Origin: Marinomonas mediterranea MMB-1
GTDB lineage: Bacteria; Pseudomonadota; Gammaproteobacteria; Pseudomonadales; Marinomonadaceae
Length of the DNA stretch: 64,000 nucleotides
Direction of reading: 5' to 3'
Assembly (NCBI RefSeq): GCF_000192865.1
Contig: NC_015276.1
Span: forward strand, 3,844,001-3,908,000
Under the pieces are notes generated by a model. That model saw nothing but the letters and a program-made list of their open reading frames with translations. It was not told where the DNA came from and ran no database searches. Shown in pieces: positions 61,032-64,000 of the stretch; positions within the stretch are counted from its first letter, which is position 1, and each line of letters starts with the position of its first letter. The translations under genes were made by a program, and so were the position numbers.

Positions 61032-61448
61032 ATGATTGATCAAATTCTCGAATTCTCTACCAACCATTGGGAAATGGTTGCCGTGTTTTTCTTCGTTCTC
61101 GCAGCGGTCGTATTCGTTGAGATGCGAGGCAATGCTCGTGGCATCACAACCGCCAGTTTAACCGACTTGGTAAACAACAAAAACGCGGCTGTTATCGACA
61201 TCCGACCGACTAAGGAATTCAGAGCAGGCCACATCACTGGCGCTATCAATATTCCTGCTAACAAATTAAAAGATAAGAATGCAGAGCTTGAGAAACACAA
61301 ATCTAACCCTATTATCCTTGTATGTAAGACAGGAATGACGGCTGGATCAAACGCGAAAGAGCTGATCAAAGCGGGATTCGAAGTCTATAAACTACAAGGC
61401 GGTATCGCCGAGTGGGAAAATGCAAATCTTCCACTTGTAAAAGCGTAA
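61032..61448 (+). CDS. membrane-anchored rhodanese-like protein YibN
   Basis: A 138-residue protein with one N-terminal membrane helix (about 13-32, MVAVFFFVLAAVVFVEMRG) and a rhodanese domain (LVNNKNAAVIDIRPTKEFRAGHITGAINIPANKL, active-site cysteine in ILVCKTGMTAGSNA). It resembles E. coli YibN, encoded just upstream of grxC and secB as here; family members associate with the inner membrane and are linked to protein insertion. I start at the ATG at 61032 and not the upstream TTG. grxC follows after 15 bases. Confidence 0.88.
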   Translation: MIDQILEFSTNHWEMVAVFFFVLAAVVFVEMRGNARGITTASLTDLVNNKNAAVIDIRPTKEFRAGHITGAINIPANKLKDKNAELEKHKSNPIILVCKTGMTAGSNAKELIKAGFEVYKLQGGIAEWENANLPLVKA

Positions 61449-61463
61449 CAATTAGAGGGCATT

Positions 61464-61718
61464 ATGGCTGACGTAACCATCTATTCAAGTGACTACTGTC
61501 CGTTCTGCGTGCGCGCAAAGCAATTGCTCGACATGAAGAACGTGAGTTTTAATGAAATTAACGTGGACGGTAACCGCACGCTACGCCAAGAAATGATGGA
61601 AAAAAGCGGACGCCATACTGTACCGCAAATTTGGATCGACAATCATCACGTTGGTGGCTGCGACGAACTGTTTGCGCTCGAGCGAGAGCAAAAGTTAGAT
61701 CCAATGCTTTCTGTTTAG
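61464..61718 (+). CDS. grxC: glutaredoxin 3
   Basis: An 84-residue classical dithiol glutaredoxin with the active site C12-P-F-C15 in SSDYCPFCVRAKQLL, the TVPQIWIDNHHVGGCDEL cis-proline and glutathione-binding region, and the family length. It reduces glutathione-mixed disulfides and can support ribonucleotide reductase. It lies between yibN and secB, the usual gammaproteobacterial order. CPFC replaces the common CPYC, a conservative change. Confidence 0.95.
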   Translation: MADVTIYSSDYCPFCVRAKQLLDMKNVSFNEINVDGNRTLRQEMMEKSGRHTVPQIWIDNHHVGGCDELFALEREQKLDPMLSV

Positions 61719-61766
61719 AACTTTCTATTTAGTATAATGAAAAAATAGACAACACAAGGAACCAAA

Positions 61767-62243
61767 ATGGCTGACGAAAATAATCAAGAAGCACAACAAG
61801 CTCAAGGCCCTGTGCTTCAAATGCAACGCGTTTTCTTAAAAGACATTTCTTTTGAATCTCCTCGCTCTCCAATGATTTTTCAGGAAGAGTGGAAGCCAGA
61901 ACTTGGTTTAGAACTCAACACTAAAAGCCGTCAAGTTGGCGAAAACGTATATGAAGTTGTACTTGAAATCACTGTAAACGTTAAGAACGAAGGCGAGCCA
62001 GCTTACCTAGTTCAAGTTCAACAAGGTGGTTTGTTTACAATTTCTGGTTTGGAAGAACAACAACTGCACCATGCACTTGGTGCATTCTGTCCAGGTACCT
62101 TGTTCCCATACGCTCGTGAAAACATCGACGCTATCGTTGTAAAAGGTAGCTTCAGCCCAGTGATGCTTGCACCGATTAACTTTGACGCGCTTTACTTAGA
62201 AAGCCTTCAAAAGCAACAACCTGAAGCTGAAACAACTCAATAA
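61767..62243 (+). CDS. secB: protein-export chaperone SecB
   Basis: A 158-residue acidic cytoplasmic chaperone that keeps precursor proteins unfolded and passes them to SecA. The conserved core VFLKDISFESPRSPMIFQEEWKPELGLELNTKSRQVGENVYEVVLEITV and HALGAFCPGTLFPYARENIDAIVVKGSFSPVMLAPINFDALY is clear. The Gln-rich N- and C-terminal tails are normal for the family. The gene follows grxC and is closed by a strong terminator. Confidence 0.96.
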   Translation: MADENNQEAQQAQGPVLQMQRVFLKDISFESPRSPMIFQEEWKPELGLELNTKSRQVGENVYEVVLEITVNVKNEGEPAYLVQVQQGGLFTISGLEEQQLHHALGAFCPGTLFPYARENIDAIVVKGSFSPVMLAPINFDALYLESLQKQQPEAETTQ

Positions 62244-62290
62244 GATTGAGTAATCTGTCGCTAATGTAGAAAGCATTAGGAAGACAACCC

Positions 62291-62318
62291 AAAAAAGAGG
62301 CATCACGCCTCTTTTTTT
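62291..62318 (+). terminator. Rho-independent terminator of yibN-grxC-secB
   Basis: AAAAAGAGGC and GCCTCTTTTT form a ten-base perfect stem around a five-base loop, with a T-run immediately after. It lies about 50 bases after the secB stop codon. Confidence 0.88.
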
Positions 62319-62425
62319 GTTTCTGAATTTATTTCTTGTTTAACTTCAATGTAAGCCCATCCCTAGCACAGGCCTCTGTATTCGAGTAAGCTTTCTGGAG
62401 CTTATGGAATTGGAAGGACTGCAAA

Positions 62426-62545
62426 TTGAAGAAGAAAAAACCGTGCCCTTACTGCATGCGTATGCGCTGGATGATTCTTTATCTTGGTTGTGCTGCACTT
62501 GTTGGCGTATTATTTGTCGATCATTTTTTAGGAAAAGGAAGCTAA
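62426..62545 (+). CDS. small CPYC membrane protein, 39 residues
   Basis: A TTG start preceded by AAGGA at seven bases opens a 39-codon frame: a Lys-rich N-terminus, the motif PCPYCMRMRW, then one hydrophobic helix (about 17-32, ILYLGCAALVGVLFV) and DHFLGKGS. It ends four bases before the start of the lipoprotein gene, so the two are probably co-translated. The CPYC dithiol motif sits on the cytoplasmic side of the helix by the positive-inside rule. I do not recognise a named family. The frame is short, but the ribosome-binding site, helix and tight spacing support it as real. Confidence 0.6.
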   Translation: MKKKKPCPYCMRMRWMILYLGCAALVGVLFVDHFLGKGS

Positions 62546-62548
62546 TCA

Positions 62549-64000
62549 GTGCGGTTTATCGTTGTATGCCTTGTTACTCTTTTTATCAACGGCTGTGCCA
62601 CTTACCGAAATGACATTGACGAAGGGCTTACCTTAGCACATGAAGGGAATTGGAAAGCCGCAGAAGAATCAATGGATAAAGCATTAGATAGCTCTCAAGA
62701 CCAATTGCTCTTTTATCTAGAAAAAGGCGCATTGGCTCAATATCAAGGTGATTATCAACGCAGTAACGAGTTACTTGAAGAAGCAGAAAAAATAAGCGAC
62801 ACCTTTTTTTCCTCCACTTATTCGAATCGCGCTTGGGCCTTACTGACTAACCCTCGCCAAAGTGATTACCGAGGCAATGGCCTTGAACGTGTCTACATAA
62901 GCTACTTAAAATCCCTCAACTATCTTGCGCTATCTGGACAAGCGACTAACACGTCAAAAAAACAACAATTGATGGACTCGGCTTTAGTCGAAGCGCGCCG
63001 TATTGACCTTAAGCTAAATGAAATAGCCGCTCAGTCCACAAGCTATTCCGAACTCAATGCCAAAGAAGACCAAGCTTTCTACATGAAAGCGCTTGAATGG
63101 CTCGGTAATTTTTACCAAGGCGGCAGAAGCTCGGAGCAGTACGAATATCGAGAAGATGCATGGGCGCGATACCTCGAGGGCATTCAATACGAGAAAAGCA
63201 AAGAGTATGACGACGCGCGTATCAGCTATGAATCTGCCGCACAGCTTTATGAAGCTGGGTATGCTAAGCAATACGACCTAACCCCAGATGCCGCGACACG
63301 CGCGTGGCTTGATGCCATTAGAATGATGGACAAAGGCGGATGGAGTAACGCGGAGATAAACGAAGCCATCGACGTACACTTAACGCCAAGCTATAAAACC
63401 TTATTAGAAGAATATAACGAGCACGATGCCGAAATTGTCGTTTTAGAGCATCAAGGCTTTGTGCCCGCTAAAAAAGAAATGTCGCTGTTACTGTTAGCCG
63501 ACCCAGCGGCTTATTCTCTCGTTTTAGAACCCCTTCATGGTGGTGGAAACACTAAAGAGAACGACGCTTTTCGCTGGTTTACCATGGTCTACTCTGATGC
63601 AACGCCACTTAGTTTGATTGCCAATTACAAGGCAGGCGGCGCTTGGCGCGCTTTTGATGGCCTTTTCAATAAACGCGTTATTCTAGGTAGACCTGTATGG
63701 AGCCAGCTCAGTGCGACAGGGTTAGAAGGCATGTTGATGAACCAGCCTTTAAGAATCACGGTACCTTTTTACCCACGATTTAGCCTAGATCAGTCGAAAA
63801 CGGACGTCACCGCAGGAACTTTTACCGACAACCTATCTCTTAGAATGACCTCCTTGGCTGATATATCGCTTCAAAATCAACTGAAGACAGCGCAACGAGA
63901 CATTTACGAAAGTTTAATTCGAGAACTGATTCGAGGCTGGCTAGCGTATCAGGTTCAATCCAATATAGAAGATCAGGGCGCGAGTATGCTTATCGGCTTG
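62549..64000 (+). CDS. COG3014-like lipoprotein with tetratricopeptide-type helices, cut by window edge
   Basis: A GTG at 62549 opens a frame that stays open to the right edge (484 codons). Residues 1-15 form a lipoprotein signal (RFIVVCLVTLFINGC, lipid cysteine at 16). Helical repeats rich in W, A and E follow (DEGLTLAHEGNWKAAEESMDKALDSSQDQLLFYLEKGALAQYQGDYQRSNELLEEAEK), and a second repeat region near YLEGIQYEKSKEYDDARISYESAAQLYEAG; the last third is beta-rich (SLVLEPLHGGGNTKENDAFRWFTMVYSDA). This layout resembles the COG3014 family of exported proteins of unknown function. A small CPYC protein gene precedes it by three bases. Confidence 0.75.
   Translation, partial: MRFIVVCLVTLFINGCATYRNDIDEGLTLAHEGNWKAAEESMDKALDSSQDQLLFYLEKGALAQYQGDYQRSNELLEEAEKISDTFFSSTYSNRAWALLTNPRQSDYRGNGLERVYISYLKSLNYLALSGQATNTSKKQQLMDSALVEARRIDLKLNEIAAQSTSYSELNAKEDQAFYMKALEWLGNFYQGGRSSEQYEYREDAWARYLEGIQYEKSKEYDDARISYESAAQLYEAGYAKQYDLTPDAATRAWLDAIRMMDKGGWSNAEINEAIDVHLTPSYKTLLEEYNEHDAEIVVLEHQGFVPAKKEMSLLLLADPAAYSLVLEPLHGGGNTKENDAFRWFTMVYSDATPLSLIANYKAGGAWRAFDGLFNKRVILGRPVWSQLSATGLEGMLMNQPLRITVPFYPRFSLDQSKTDVTAGTFTDNLSLRMTSLADISLQNQLKTAQRDIYESLIRELIRGWLAYQVQSNIEDQGASMLIGL

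Noticed and set aside
62404..62613. A 69-codon frame beginning MELEGLQIEEEKTVP
   Set aside because: It overlaps the better-supported 39-codon CPYC gene and the lipoprotein start in another frame, and has no family or helix pattern of its own.

Overview
The window looks like chromosomal DNA of a marine gammaproteobacterium, most like Marinomonas or a close Oceanospirillales relative (inference; no rRNA is present). The reasons are the conserved blocks thiI-glnA-ntrBC, gpmI-envC-ctpA-yibQ and yibN-grxC-secB, the number of TRAP transporters, and moderate-GC DNA with small palindromic repeats between genes. No tRNA or rRNA gene was seen. Several genes were extended, shortened or added by reading the sequence directly. 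These include a DUF2937 gene cut by the left edge, a 39-residue CPYC protein, and a COG3014-like lipoprotein running off the right edge.

Layout. 1-6400: small genes, then a leftward unit of a class III aminotransferase with a TAXI-type TRAP transporter. 6600-11700: two alpha/beta hydrolases, an MBL-fold hydrolase and an FMN glutamate-synthase-like protein. 11800-14800: an Lrp regulator divergent from a PrnB/DUF1864-like haem protein and a kynureninase-like PLP enzyme, a compact module of unproven function that probably acts on tryptophan or a related compound. 14800-17070: debris (an Abi/HEPN fragment, an internally deleted IS5-type element and the signal-peptide stub of a broken gene) around a PhyH oxygenase. 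17160-25130: a leftward copper/silver operon (CusCBA, CopC, CopD with an in-frame stop, and a Met/His-rich secreted protein). 25200-26250: higA without an intact higB, and an allophanate hydrolase remnant. 26390-32010: a sigma-54 activator with a DctPQM TRAP transporter and 3-hydroxybutyrate dehydrogenase. 32530-38510: thiI, glnA and ntrBC. 38790-39900: DUF3461 and tsaC. 40130-45110: livFGMHK, leftward, with a sigma-54-type promoter. 45800-50910: yibQ, ctpA, envC and gpmI. 52100-54700: a LysR gene, REP-like repeats and a type I-F CRISPR array without cas genes in the window. 55000-59860: pipecolate/aminoadipate (lysine) catabolism: an AmaA-like oxidase, an AmaB-like dehydrogenase, a LysR regulator and a DUF1338 2-oxoadipate enzyme. 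59900-64000: a lipoprotein, an IS5-like miniature element, yibN-grxC-secB and the partial lipoprotein.

How the parts work together. Nitrogen control is a theme: NtrB/NtrC are encoded here, and glnA and livK both have GG-N10-GC promoter elements upstream. The 3-hydroxybutyrate TRAP operon has a pair of identical palindromes and a -24/-12-like element between it and its probable activator. The CRISPR array is very regular: 37 identical 28-bp repeats and 37 spacers, all 32 bp. Its distal end is degenerate and partly duplicated together with the neighbouring REP-like palindromes.
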